In this document: positions 44,569 through 56,157 of the stretch, piece by piece | Layout: each line of letters starts with the position of its first letter | Position numbering within the stretch: the stretch's first letter is position 1 | Notes under the pieces: generated by a model | The model's database searches: none | What the model saw: only the letters and a program-made list of their open reading frames with translations | What the model was told of the DNA's origin: nothing | Made by a program: the position numbers and the translations under genes | NCBI RefSeq assembly: GCF_033568475.1 | Contig: NC_133120.1 | Coordinates: forward strand, 48,229,751 to 48,293,750 | DNA: 64,000 nt | Origin: Henckelia pumila | Taxonomy: Eukaryota; Streptophyta; Magnoliopsida; Lamiales; Gesneriaceae | Direction: 5' to 3'

Positions 44569-46595
44569 CGTCTGCTGTTTCAAGGTTTTTTCTACTTTTT
44601 TGGGGCTAAATCTGGTTTGAACTGTAAAGCTTACAGCTTACATTTTGTTCTGAACTTTTTAGTACTTTGAAGCAAGCTTTGGTAGATGATCTGAATCCCG
44701 TTGGAACTGCTTCATTGTCCTTGTTCCGGATCATCTTGAGTTGATAAAATGCTTACTTTGTTGGTTTTTGGAATTCTGAACCCGATTCTGTGATTTTTTC
44801 CCCGTTTTTAGGTCTATTTCTCGTTTGTTTTATGTATATGTTAATTCGAAGGGATATTCATTTCTTGAGTATGAGGAATTTTCAGGATTTTGCTTTTTAA
44901 TTTTGTCTTTCTTGTGTTTGATTTGCGTAAACACCTGGGCTTGAGCGATGATCGATTCAGGGAGATGCTTTTGTGAAGCGGTGATTTAGATTTTAGCATG
45001 TCCTATAAATTTGGCTGCAGGTTTCCATACTACTGGCATTCTGTTTTTTAAGTTATGTACACCTTCATGTAAACATGAATAAGTTATGACACAAAATAGA
45101 ACTTGTATAACAGTATAATACCTCTTGATGCAGGTTTTTGGCTGTGAACATCTAACGGTGTTCACGAGTAATGTTAATTTTAAATTGCTAATGACATTGT
45201 CTCTGCACTTTTCTCTTCATGTATGCATCATAATATAGGAATAGAAGTGTTATAGTTTCCAACATTGTTTGAGTTTTTCGTTCCCATGGGCATTTCTCAG
45301 CCTCAATCTTGTTCTTAGTGACCGAGAATTCGATAATTCATGATAAGAAATTTAGAGGTTGCTCTAAGATTGTTCAATTGCATATACAGTGGCTCTCAAT
45401 TTAGCAATCAAACAAATTATTTCGTTTAGTGCCTCAATGTTGATAAGAAATTAGGCCTGCTTATGTTTTGTGCTGAACTTTTTCATCTTATATTGATGTT
45501 AAATCTATCTGTTATGTGCCATTCGTCTCATAGATTCTATTAACTTCAGTCTTGTTAAAACTTTTTTTTAGAATCACTCACTTTGCTAATGGCAGATTAA
45601 ATTTTTTCCAGAATCAGATCTATTGCCCAATTTTACTTCTTCTTTAATTGCCTCATATATTAGCATTTTCTTCCACATGTTAAGCTAGCTCTATAAATAC
45701 CTGTGATCTCAACACGTATGTTTACATATAAATACATATAACACACTTGAAAATTTGTGGATTTGGATTGATTCATTAGGATAACTGATCCAGAACTTTA
45801 TGAAGAACAGAGCTAGTCAGTTGAAAATATTTGGGGTAAATCAAAAATGAGTCTCATCGCGAGGGTTCAAATGGTAATCCGTTGTATGTGTACGTTAACT
45901 TTTCTGAATCTGGATTTAAAGGAATGCTATAATTATTTCTTCTATATGGATTAAATATGCAGTTTCGAAGTTGAAATTAAGCCTTAGACTGTGGCTATGA
46001 ATAATTATTTTTTCATTACTGAACTTTTTATCTCTACTACTGTTTTATTGTATTCTGTGTTGAATGCTAGTCTGAAACTTCAGACTTGCAGTTTCAGGTT
46101 CAAACTATTAGACAAAGTTATCTCTCAAAACGTTCGTCAAGCCTGAGAGGTGATTAATTGTAAAAGAAGGTTTCTTGAAATGATGCGGGGGTGGAGCTTT
46201 TGGATGATGAGGAGCACATTTTCAGTATGCGGATTATGTATTTGTTTCCATTTTACTTTTCTTCTTTGATGTTTGATTTATTGTGACATTCATAACCATG
46301 ACTTTGAAATGTTATTCTTGTTTGCTGCTATTGTTCAGCACATTTCCAGTCCTCCAAATGGATTTAGCATTCTGAGAGTTGGTATGATCGCCGACTCCGG
46401 TTTGAGGCAGAAAGCATAGCGCAAATGGCCTAGATGAACCTGAAGAATTCTATTATTTGTTATATTTGAATGATTTTTGTTATATTTGAATGATTTATAA
46501 TATTGAAATATTGTATATTATATTTAATTTTCAAAAAATTTGAATATTGAGTGATAATATTGAAAATTTGTGAATTATATTTTTTTTTGTTTTTT
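44569..46595. other. Non-coding interior of CACTA-3, right part
   Basis: UTR- or intron-like AT-rich DNA with no convincing reading frame of more than 60 codons on either strand. Confidence 0.5.
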
Positions 46596-46599
46596 ATTT

Positions 46600-46895
46600 G
46601 AGAAAAGACAACGCTTTTTAAACGTTGTCGTAGGTGGAAAAAGCGTTGTCGTTACTAAAAAAGAAAACGCTTAAAAAGCTTTTGAACTACGACAACGCTT
46701 TTTTGTGACAAAGACAACGCGGAAAAAGCGTTGTCGTTTTTAGATACGACAACGCTTTTTTAAAGCGTTGTCGTATCTAAAAACGACAACGCTTTTTCCG
46801 CGTTGTCTTTGAGCGTGGTCTTTTACAACACTGGCTACGACAACGCTTTTTTGGGGACATTAACAACGCGGAAAAAGCGTTGTCTTTGGCCGTTT
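46600..46895. repeat. Right subterminal inverted-repeat array of CACTA-3
   Basis: At least six motifs ACAACGC...GCGTTGTC. One pair spans a perfect longer inverted repeat: CGGAAAAAGCGTTGTCGTTT near 46715 is mirrored by the complementary text near 46785. Confidence 0.9.
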
Positions 46896-46906
46896 TTCTT
46901 GTAGTG

Positions 46907-47508
46907 ATTCTTCTCCATATTTAACTCTTGGAATTTGTAGGAGTAAAATTTCAATCCTCATTCCAATGCCTCCCCTCACCTTACTACTCCATTCTTTTCT
47001 CTTTTTTTCGATTCAGCTCGAAAGGAAGGTTGATAGGCTAGCTACTTCCTAAGATTATCACTAGGCTCACACGACTTTCACTATGTCATACAAAATTCAC
47101 AAGTCATGACTCATGCGTGCTTAAAAATATTCAGCAATCATATAAAAGTCTAATTTGCATTGGAGATCAAAGTGTTCCAAAGTTAGCAAATCATCTATTT
47201 TCAAAAGCATGTATGTCATCAATAAGATATCATCATTGGCTAGTGAATTTCAATAGTCATATTCATCACTAATTATGAGCTCTAAATTTTTTTTTCCAAA
47301 AACTAACTAAATTCTCTACTTTACTGGCTAAGTCCTCTAATTGACTGGCTAAGTCCCCTCCCCCATACTTAAAATCTTACATTGTCCCCAATGTAAATCA
47401 AAATGCAAAACAAAAATAAATACTAAGAATGAAAATGAAAAACTCCCCTTGGGTTGCCTCCCAAGCACTCTATTTACTGTCTTCGGCTTGACTGTATGCT
47501 TCAGTTGC
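46907..47508 (-). other. Athila region downstream of gag, with two conserved hairpins
   Basis: No pol. Hairpin 1 (47448-47465) is CTTGGGAGGCAACCCAAG on the minus strand, just after the coding end. Hairpin 2 (47378-47395) is TACATTGGGGACAATGTA. The same two hairpins occur in the same order in the plus-strand Athila (53565-53582 and 53808-53822). A purine-rich stretch, AAGTATGGGGGAGGGG, follows (47350-47366). Confidence 0.8.
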
Positions 47509-47760
47509 TCATGGTAGTTCATATCTGATTCCCTTGTCCACCTTCACCAACTTGAGAATTTTCACATTCAATTTCGGTTGATGCTTTCTCTTCTTTGATT
47601 TCTTGGGAATTCCAATCTCTTTATGATTTTTCCCTTTTCCCATGGGTATTTCTTTTGCTCGATCTGGAGGAAGTTTTGACTCAGTTTTAGATGCCTGCAA
47701 ATCAGAAAGAAAAATTTTAGCATTAGAATTCTCAGCAGGTCTTGCAATAACCTCTTTCAA
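47509..47760 (-). pseudogene. Athila coding end, shifted frame
   Basis: Eighty-three residues rich in K and P (KEVIARPAENSNAKIFLSDL to KVDKGIRYELP). It follows the gag/protease-like frame after a frameshift in an A-run near 47772-47785. It is probably the end of the truncated polyprotein; no domain was recognised. Confidence 0.6.
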
Positions 47761-47771
47761 CTTATCATCAT

Positions 47772-48686
47772 TTAAAAAAAATTGTGTTCTTTTGACAAGT
47801 GATCATTGATATCAAGAGTATTAACAACACTTTCACAACTAGGAATTTTCAGGGCATCAAAGATATTAAAATTAACTATCTCCCCATAAAATTCCATAGT
47901 GAGGGTACCATTATTAAAATCTATGACAGACTTTGATATTTTTAGAAATGGTCTTCCTAGAAAAATTGGACTATTCAAATCATTAGTTTTCATGTCAAGC
48001 ACATAAAAGTCAGCAGGAAAAACCGAATTACCAACTTTCACAAGAACATCCTCAATCACACCCCTAGGATAAATAGTAGACCTATCAGCCATCTGAATTA
48101 CAATTGTAGTTTCATTCAAGGGCTCAAGTTTTAAGAAAGCATAAGTAGAATATGACATGACATTAATCGATTCTCCTAAATCTAACATGGCCGTATCAAG
48201 CTGAACATCTCCTATCTTACAAGGAATCGAAAACATACCTGGATGCTTGCATTTTGCGGATATCTTCCTCTGAATCACAACAAAGACATATTCTCCAGAT
48301 TCTATTTTCTGGAATCCCTTCAATTTTTGTTTTCTTTTCGCAGTACATAATTCTTTTAAAAATTTATCATAGTGAGGTACTTGATTGATAGTGTCTAACA
48401 AAGGGATATTTACTTCACATCTACGAAAAGTGTCATACAATTCTTTGATCCCTTCATATTTTCTAGATTCCTTCAATGCTAAGGGAAAAGGGGATACATG
48501 TTTATACTCAGAAAGGGGAGGGAACTTACCTTTTGGTGCATCTTCTTGAATAGGCTCATTTTCCTCTACTTTGGATTTATCCTCATCTTCGTTCTTTATT
48601 GGTGCTTGCACCACTTCTTCACGAACCTTCAACTCCTTTCCACTCCTCAAAGGGATTGCACTTACATTCTCTTTTGGATTTAGCAC
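47772..48686 (-). pseudogene. Athila gag end and aspartic-protease-like domain
   Basis: Opens SAIPLRSGKELKVREE after an in-frame TAA (48699-48701), probably a C-to-T change from CAA. The stretch PFPLALKESRKYEG...NIPLLDTINQVPHYDKFLKE is typical of Athila polyproteins. The protease-like domain follows: FSIPCKIGDVQLDTAMLDLG, ESINVMSYSTYAFLKLEPLN, then IFLGRPFLKISKSVIDF. The active-site motif is D-L-G, as usual for Athila. It ends at a frameshift (47772). There is no RT downstream. Confidence 0.88.
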
Positions 48687-48698
48687 TGTCTGAGATGG

Positions 48699-48955
48699 TT
48701 AACTGTTAGAATGTTGTGTTTCTAAATTGTTGATTGTTGTTTCCAACTTCCTCAACTGAGTATTCAAGTTTTGGATACTTGCTCTTGTTTCATGCTGAAA
48801 ATTCAAAGTGTTAGTGGCAAGATCCTTAACAATATTTTCTAAAAACTCACCAGGGGTTGGAATTTGAGGACGCTGCGGTTGTGGAGGGTATGGCGGCCTA
48901 TATGCTTGATTATTCGACAGCACTTGTGGTGGGGGATCGTTCACCGCAGTATTTG
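48699..48955 (-). pseudogene. Athila gag, middle part after the insertion
   Basis: Reads PPPQVLSNNQAYRPPYPPQP, then TPGEFLENIVKDLATNTLNF and a helical RASIQNLNTQLRKLETTINN. It continues gag from 62829-63365, which was separated by the 13.9-kb gypsy insertion at 48956. Confidence 0.88.
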
Positions 48956-49706
48956 TGTAGCGACCCAACCCGGATCCACTACCTAATCAGAGTTTGTAGC
49001 ATAATTAAGCATGCATTAAATAAATCACCGCGGAAGACTTAAATAAAATCAGACCGACAGAATACAACCGGTTAAACAAAATCAATACACAAACCAATCG
49101 AATTAAATAATCCTATGGGGAATTAAAACCTACAGCTAATCCTGTTGTCTTCACTGGTCACTGGCTCCTCCAAGCTCCGGGTGCTCAACCCTGCACCTAC
49201 ACCTGACCCGTCGAATGGGGTGTCCAGATACACAAAAAATACTGGACGTGAGCTCTAAGCTCAATACAAAAGCACGGGTAAAACATAAAAATATGATGCA
49301 TGCAAATGACAGGGTATCCATACCTGGGATAATTGTATACAACTGCTCAGTAATGGAGTCTAGGACATGAGTGGTACAACCCGGGAATCAAACCCTGCGT
49401 ACACTGCTCATTCCTACCGGACGTAGACCGTGTCCTACAGATGCCAGTGCCGGCTAACCCGTCGGTCGCAGGGCACTTGACATCGACTGTTCGAACAGGG
49501 CTGAGCGGCCCTACATAACTCATCTCAAAAGATGTACAAGCACAATATGATATTCACATGCTGCAGAATAATATGGCACACAATTCAACATATAAGCATG
49601 CAAATCCACTGTCTATCTCAGTCAGTACTTATGTACCTTATTACAGGCAGTCCTAGCAGTCCCACTCTAGGTTCCAAGTCTATCATCAACTCTACAAAGA
49701 AAATAT

Positions 49707-51166
49707 TGATAAGTGAAATTTATGCACTTGATTTATATATGATTTGTCTTGAATTTTGTGATGTATTGAGTGAATATTATTTATGTTAGTTGTTGTTTTT
49801 GTGAGTTGCAAGAATTGGCGCAAAAGTAGCAAGAAGAAGTGGAAGGATGCATTATGAAGTATCAACTTCAGAAAATTATTGGGAATTATTGAATCATCAA
49901 AATCCAATCTCCACCGTTCATATTATGTTTTAGGATGTTTTGAAGTTTTTATCAAAATTTTAGCTCAATCCAACGGTTATTTTGGGAGATATGATTTTTT
50001 GAATATTGTCGCGCGTTGCAGAATTGGAGATGCGAGAGTCAGGCGCGCCCGCGCCTCTTGAACGTGAAAATGGAAGCCAAAGACGTAGCTCAGGCGCGCT
50101 CTCTCAGTTTTTAGGTGCGCCCCCACAGTTCGAAAGTCAGATTTTGTAATTTTTCGAGAAGGAAATTTTAAGACTTTTTCGGGCTTTATTCGGCGGGCTT
50201 CGAGGACATATAAAAGGGACTTCAAGGACACAATAAAAAGGGGAGAGCCGCCAAAATACATCAAATAATTCTGAGAGTTTAAACTTGAGATTTGAGAGAA
50301 AAGATTGGAGGAGAAATCTGCACTACATCAAAGGAAGAACATGGAGATCGATCAACCGGACACGGAAGAGCGACTACGGATTTGTTCTTATATTTTTATC
50401 TTTCTTAATTGTTGAATTGATGTCTAGATTTATGAATATTTTGTGTTATTTGAATTCAGTTATGAACTAATTTTTATAGTCTAGAGGTCGGATGGAACCT
50501 GGTGTAGACACTTTCATGAATTTTTTATTTTAGTGAATTGAGTTTCTTCAAGATTAATTGTTTTTTTCTAGAATTGATTGTCTTTTTAATTATCTGATCA
50601 CTAATTGATTTGTTATATTTATTTGAAATCTGGCACTCGGGAGAGGAGATTTTGAATAGGACCATTAGAAAATACACTGTTAATTATTTATATAGCTCGG
50701 GAGAGTGTATAATTTTAACAGAGCTTTTAAAAAAGAACATTTTTTGTGATAGATCACTGCAAGTAGATTCTTAATAGGGATATTGAAATTTAATTGTAGT
50801 TGATAAACATTATTTGTTGCTCGGGAGAGGGAAATAATAAACTTAATTGTTCTTGACTATTAATTGACTGGAATTCATGAAGATTAATTAATTAGGATTG
50901 ATTGTTGTTGAAATCAGGTAAAATCTAAACCTCTAGACCATTTTTCTCTTATTGATTATATCTGAAAGTTGTGTGCGTGCTATTAAAACTCATTGATTAT
51001 TTTATTTTTCTGCAAAATTCTCAAATATTGATTTTCTAGATAAATTTTGGACTATTTTAATTACAAGCACTGAATATTTTCATTTTACTCCGTGTGAGAT
51101 CGATACTTGATTTTATCACTATATTGAAACCTGACACTCGTACGCTTGCGAGTATTTTTCACAACA
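49707..51166 (+). repeat. 5' LTR of the plus-strand Athila
   Basis: TATA box TATAAAAG at 50209-50216. Upstream of it, GC-rich palindromic pieces (GGCGCGCCCGCGCC at 50042, GGCGCGCT at about 50092, GGTGCGCC at about 50114) form a short array. Several TCGGGAGAG repeats occur near 50636, 50697 and 50821. Confidence 0.92.
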
Positions 51167-51169
51167 AGT

Positions 51170-51190
51170 TTTTGGCACCGTTGCCGGGGA
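51170..51190 (+). other. Athila primer-site region
   Basis: TTTGGCACCGTTGCCGGGGA, a few bases after the LTR, the standard Athila priming region. Confidence 0.85.
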
Positions 51191-51297
51191 GTAAATTTTG
51201 ATTATTTTTTAGTCTTGTTACCAATTAGTCTAGATTTTAATTTAGAGTTTTATTTTATTTTATTTTAAGTTACTAATTGATTTCTTCTTATTTTTAA

Positions 51298-53553
51298 TTG
51301 CAGTCTATGCGACGATCTCAAAGTGCGAATTCATTACTTTTTGATCCGAAGATTGATTGCACTGCACGTGCTTTAAGAAGAATTAGAAGAGAAGAAGTCA
51401 ATAGAATGGCTGAAGAGAATGTAAATCAAGCTCCCCTGGTGCCAATTAGAGATCACTTCCGGCCGACGATACATGCTCACTATTCTGGAATCGCTCGAGG
51501 GACCATTAACGCCAACAATTTTGAACTGAAGCCGGCTTTGATCAACATGGTTCAACAGAACCAGTTTAATGGGAGCGTCACTGCTGATCCTCACCTACAC
51601 CTACACACTTTCTTGGAAATAACCGATACGGTAAAAATTAATGGTGTGTCTGAGGATATTATACGTTTACGCTTGTTTCCTTTTTCTCTCAGGGATCAAG
51701 CAAGGAGTTGGTTGCAGTCACTGCTGCTAGGGAGCATTGCTACTTGGGAGGGGATGGCAGAAAAATTTCTTGCTAAATATTTTCCACCTGCTAAATCCAC
51801 CCAACTGAAGATAGAAATCAGCACCTTCAGGCAGATGGACACTGAACAACTATACGAGGCGTGTGAAAGGTACAAAGAATTACTTCGACGTTTTCCTAAC
51901 CACAATTTTGCAGATTGGGAACAGATCGAGTGGTTTTACAACGGACTGAATGCGCCTACGAGGATGAATGTCGATTCTGCGGTTGGAGGTACTATATTTG
52001 CAAAGGACCATGTACAGGCCTATGATATGTTGGAACAGATGACGATCAACAATTTTCAATGGTCATCTGAGCGTATGGGAGTCAAGAAGCCAGTTGGAGT
52101 GTATGCAGTGGATCCTCTCACATCTATTACTGCCCAATTATCTGCACTGACTACGCAGGTAGTTGAGTTGAATAAAGTGAGTGTTACAGAACCAGCAGGT
52201 GTGCTGGGTGCTATGGAAGAATCTCACCATTCTGAACAGGTGCAGTACATAAATCAAAGAGGTTGTGGGGGCTACAGAGGTAATCTTATTCCCAATACTT
52301 ATCACCCTAGTTTGAGGAATCATGAAAATTTTTCTTATGCTAACAATAACAATGTGTTGAATCCTCAGGGGTTCATTACAAATAAGGGTGAGGGTAAGTC
52401 ATCTTTGTAGGATGTTGTTAGTACTTTTGTGTAGGAATCAGGTAAGAGGATGGAGAGAACTGAGTCTCGCCTTGATAGCTTGGAGACGCACATGGCCAAC
52501 ATGGGTGCTGTACTTCAATCAATGGAGACTAGCATTGGGCAGTTGGCAAACGCACTGAAAGATAATAATCGCGGTCAATTCCCAAGCAATATTGAGGTGA
52601 ATCCCATAGAACAGTGTAAGGTCATATAGTTGAGGAGTGGAAAAGAAGTTTGAGTCCAGGAACATGCAGCTGATGTAGAGAAAGAGAAGGAAGTTGAAGA
52701 GAAGAAGCCTGGACTTGAAGAAAAACCGATGTACAAGGCTCCACTCCCCTATCCGTAGAGGTTCAAGAAGAAAACATTAGATGAGCAGTTCTCCAAATTT
52801 TTGGTGATTTTCAAGAAAATTCACATTAACATTCCCTTTGCTGATACTTTGGAGCAAATGCCGAATTATGCAAAATTCATCAAGGAGGTGATGTCCAAGA
52901 AAAGGAAGCTGCTAGAGAACGAGGTGGTCAATCTAACAGAAGAGTGCAGTGCGGTGCTAAAAAATAAGATGCCACAAAAGCTTAAGGATCAAGGGAGTTT
53001 TACTATTTCTTGTTCTATTGGTGGTTCTCATTTTACTACTGCACTATGCGATCTAGGAGCTAGCATTAATTTAATGCCTTTGTCTGTTTTCAGGAGCTTA
53101 GGACTTTGTGAGGTGAAGCCCACAATGATCGCATTACAGCTAGCTGATAGATCTATCACATATCCTCTTGAAGTCATTGATGATGTTTTGGTAAAAATAG
53201 ATAACTTTATTTTTCCGGTGGATTTTGTTGTGCTAGATATGGAGGAGGATTCAAATATGCCACTGATATTGGGGAGACCTTTCTTGGCTACTGCTGAAGC
53301 CAAGATTGATGTTAAGAAAGGTGCGTTGACGATGGGTGTAGAAGGTGAGAAAGTTACTTTTAATGTGTTCAAGGAGGCTGAAAAACCATCCACGGAGAAG
53401 GTGTTCATGGTTGAACAATCAAAGAAGATGGAATGTTGCTGCGAAGTTGTTAGTGCTGTAAAATTGCCAAACTTCGGAAGGAGAATGGAAAAACCTCCAA
53501 CAAATCGAGGGAACCAGGCTGAAAGCGGAATCGAGTCGGGCTATGGACTATAA
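51298..53553 (+). pseudogene. Athila gag and protease-like domain with five in-frame stops
   Basis: One reading frame from 51298 to 53553. The gag core is 51298-52410 (INNMVQQNQF-like start, FPFSLRDQARSWLQSLLLGS, LAKYFPPAKSTQLK, FYNGLNAPTRMNVD). A helical linker follows (RLDSLETHMANMGAVLQSME). From 52801, IFKKIHINIPFADTLEQMPN leads to the protease-like domain, with FTISCSIGGSHFTTALCDLG, ASINLMPLSVFRSLGL and LILGRPFLATAEAKIDV. The stops are TAG at 52408 and 52432, TAG and TGA near 52626 and 52651, and TAG near 52756. All keep the same frame and each can be derived from CAG or CGA by one C-to-T change. The element therefore once had an intact gag-protease frame. Confidence 0.9.
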
Positions 53554-54695
53554 ACTAAGCGCTTCTTGGGAGGCAACCCAAGTTATTTTTATTTATTTGC
53601 TTTATTTTTTATTTGTTTAATTTTACTTTTTTTTTTCATGTAGAAACTAGACATCAATAATAATTTTGAGTTGTGTAGGTGAAAAGTTGAAGCGGTGAAA
53701 GTTTAGATGTCACCCCTGCATGAAGATCTTTGAGTGATTAAGATGATTCCGAGTACTGACGCTCGGTTCCCAAGGTATGTGTTCTTGGTTTTATTTTAAT
53801 TTTTTGTACATTGAGGACAATGCACAATTTAAGTTTGGGGGGTGTTTTAAAAAATTCTGAAAATTTTGAAATTTTTTTATGAGTTAGTTTGAGTTGAATA
53901 CATGATGGGTACTTGTTTTGGCCTATGATGAAAATAATTTTTGGTGTTAAAAATGTCAATGTTAGGTATATTTAATCTTGATTTCTCACCCATATGCACT
54001 ATTCCTTGATTTTCTAGACCCTAGTGATTAGAGAAACTTTGTGATATTGTGAGTGAATTGGATGATTTGATTCTTAACTTTGGTGATTTATACTTGAAAC
54101 CGAGGTAGACTTCTAAAATCTTAGAAATGATTTAGGCAAAATTTTTATTGAATGATGAAAAGTTGCCAAAACAACATAGAAATTTTTTGTTAAAACAAAC
54201 TCCATCCGGGCCTGGAAAGGGATTAAAATTCTAATCACCAATCCATGGCTAAGTTTGCGGACAAAATGGGGTTGATTCTCCATCCGGGCTATAGACGAGG
54301 GGATTGAAATCCGAATCCTATATTTAGTTATAGCTATGTTTGCGTGTAATTTATGGGGCTAAAATAAAATTGGGTACAAAATCCGGTGATTTTATGAAAA
54401 AAAAAGTTTTATGTCATGAAAAGTCCTTTTGATCTTAGCGAATAGAAGTTGAACTTGGTGGAGAGTATTTTGAAACTAGAGAGCAGAATTGATGATTCTA
54501 TGAAACAAACTTGTTGCATTAGTTTATCGAAAGCGAGGAGGATAGACAAGATTGGAAAATCACACACACACGAGAACTCTTGAGAAAATTAGCTTACATG
54601 TGTATTTAATCTTGGAATGTAAAAATTCGGAGGCCGACTATATTACTCATTATTGTTTTGCTCGGGACTAGAAAAAGTCTAAGTTTCGGGGAATT
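53554..54695 (+). other. Athila 3' non-coding region with two conserved hairpins
   Basis: Hairpin CTTGGGAGGCAACCCAAG (53565-53582), 12 bases after the stop, and ACATTGAGGACAATG (53808-53822), followed by AATTTAAGTTTGGGGGGTG. Two CATCCGGGC-containing segments near 54200 and 54280 form a local repeat. The purine-rich CTAAGTTTCGGGGAATT precedes the 3' LTR. No gene. Confidence 0.8.
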
Positions 54696-56157
54696 TGATA
54701 AGTGCAATTTATGCACTTGATTTATACATGATTTGTCTTGACTTTTTTGATGTATTGAGTGGATATTATGCATGTTAGTTGTTGTTTTTGTGAGTTGCAC
54801 GAATTGGCGCGAAATTAGCAAGAAGAAGCGGAAGGATGCATTATGGAGTATCAACTTCAGAAAATTACGGGGAATTATTGAAGCATCAAAATCCAATCTT
54901 CACCGTTCATATTAAACTTTAAGATGTTTTGAAGTTGCTGTCAAAATTTCAGCTCAATCCGACGGTTAGTTTGGGAGATATGATTTTTTTAAAATTATCG
55001 CACGTTGCAAAATTAGAGATGCGAGAGTCAGGCGCGCCCGTGCCTCCTGGACGTGAAAATGGAAGCCAAAGACGTAGCTCAGGCGCACCCTCTCAGTTTT
55101 TAGGTGCGCCCGCGCCGTACAAAAGTCAGATTTTGTAATTTTTTGGAAAGGAAATTTTGAGACTTTTTCGGGCTTTATTCGGCGGGCTTCGAGGACATAT
55201 AAAAGGGACTTCAAAGACAAAATCAAAAAGGGAGAGCCGCCACAATACATCAAAGAATTCTGAGATTTTAAACTTGAGATTTGAGAGAAAAGATTGGAGG
55301 AGAAATTTGCACTACATCAAAGGAAGAACACGGAGATCGATTAACCGGACTCGAAAGAGCGACTACGGATTTGTTCTTCTATTTTTATCTTTCTTAATTG
55401 TTGAATTGATGTCTAGATTTATGAATATTTTGTGTTATTTGAATTCAGTTATGAAGTAATTTTTATAGTCTAGAGGTCGGATGGAACCTGGTGTAGACGC
55501 TTTCATGAATTTTTGATTTTAGTGAATTGAGTTTCTTCTAGATTAATTGTGTTTTTTTTAGAATTGATTGTCTTTTTAATTATCTGATCACTAATTGATT
55601 TGTTATATTTATTTGAAATCTGGAACTCGGGAGAAGAGATTTTGAATAAGACCATTAGAAAATACACTGTTAATTATTTATATAGCTCGGGAGAGTGTAT
55701 AATTTTAACAGAGCTTTTAAAAAAGAACATTTTTTTGTGATAGATCACTGCAAGTAGATTCTTAATAGGGATATTGGAATTTAATTGTAGTTGATAAATA
55801 TTATTTGTTGCTCAGGAGAGGAAAATAATAAACATAAGTGTTCATGGCTATTAATTGACTGGAATTCATGAAGATTAATGAATTAGGATTTATTGTTTTT
55901 GAAACCAGGTGAAATCTAAACCTCTAGACCATTTTTCTCTGATTGATTATATCTGAAAGTTGTGTGCGTGCTATTAAAACTCATTGATTATTTTATTTTT
56001 CTGCAAAATTCTCAAATATTGATTTTCTAGATAAAGTTTGGACTATTTTAATTACAAGCACTGAATATTTTTATTTTACTCTCTGTGGGATCGATACTTG
56101 ATTTTATCATTATATTAAAACTTGACACTCGTACGCTTGCGAGTATTTTTCACAACA
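54696..56157 (+). repeat. 3' LTR of the plus-strand Athila
   Basis: Nearly identical to 49707-51166. TATA box at 55198-55205, and GC palindromes at about 55030-55120. Confidence 0.93.

Larger units (their letters stand above)
41341..46906. mobile_element. CACTA-3: gene-carrying CACTA transposon, 5,566 bp
   Basis: Starts CACTACCAGAAAAAGG and ends TTTTTCTTGTAGTG, with the duplication ATT at 41338-41340 and 46907-46909. The end arrays use ACAACGCTTTTT and AAAAAGCGTTGT instead of the ACAACGG motif of CACTA-1 and CACTA-2, so it is a different subfamily. The interior carries plus-strand exons of a plant gene and a 5' UTR-like leader. No transposase was found. Confidence 0.93.
49707..56157 (+). mobile_element. 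Plus-strand gag-only Athila element
   Basis: LTRs 49707-51166 (1,460 bp) and 54696-56157 (1,462 bp) start TGATAAGTG and end TTTTTCACAACA. The TSD is AATAT/AATAC (49702-49706 and 56158-56162, one mismatch). The primer-site region TTTTTGGCACCGTTGCCGGG follows the 5' LTR. The interior of 3.5 kb codes only for gag and the protease-like domain, with five stops. There is no RT, RNase H, integrase or env-like ORF. Confidence 0.94.

Noticed and set aside
50285..50470. Small frame repeated at 55157-55459
   Set aside because: Both are in the Athila LTRs at the same position; this is LTR sequence downstream of the TATA box.
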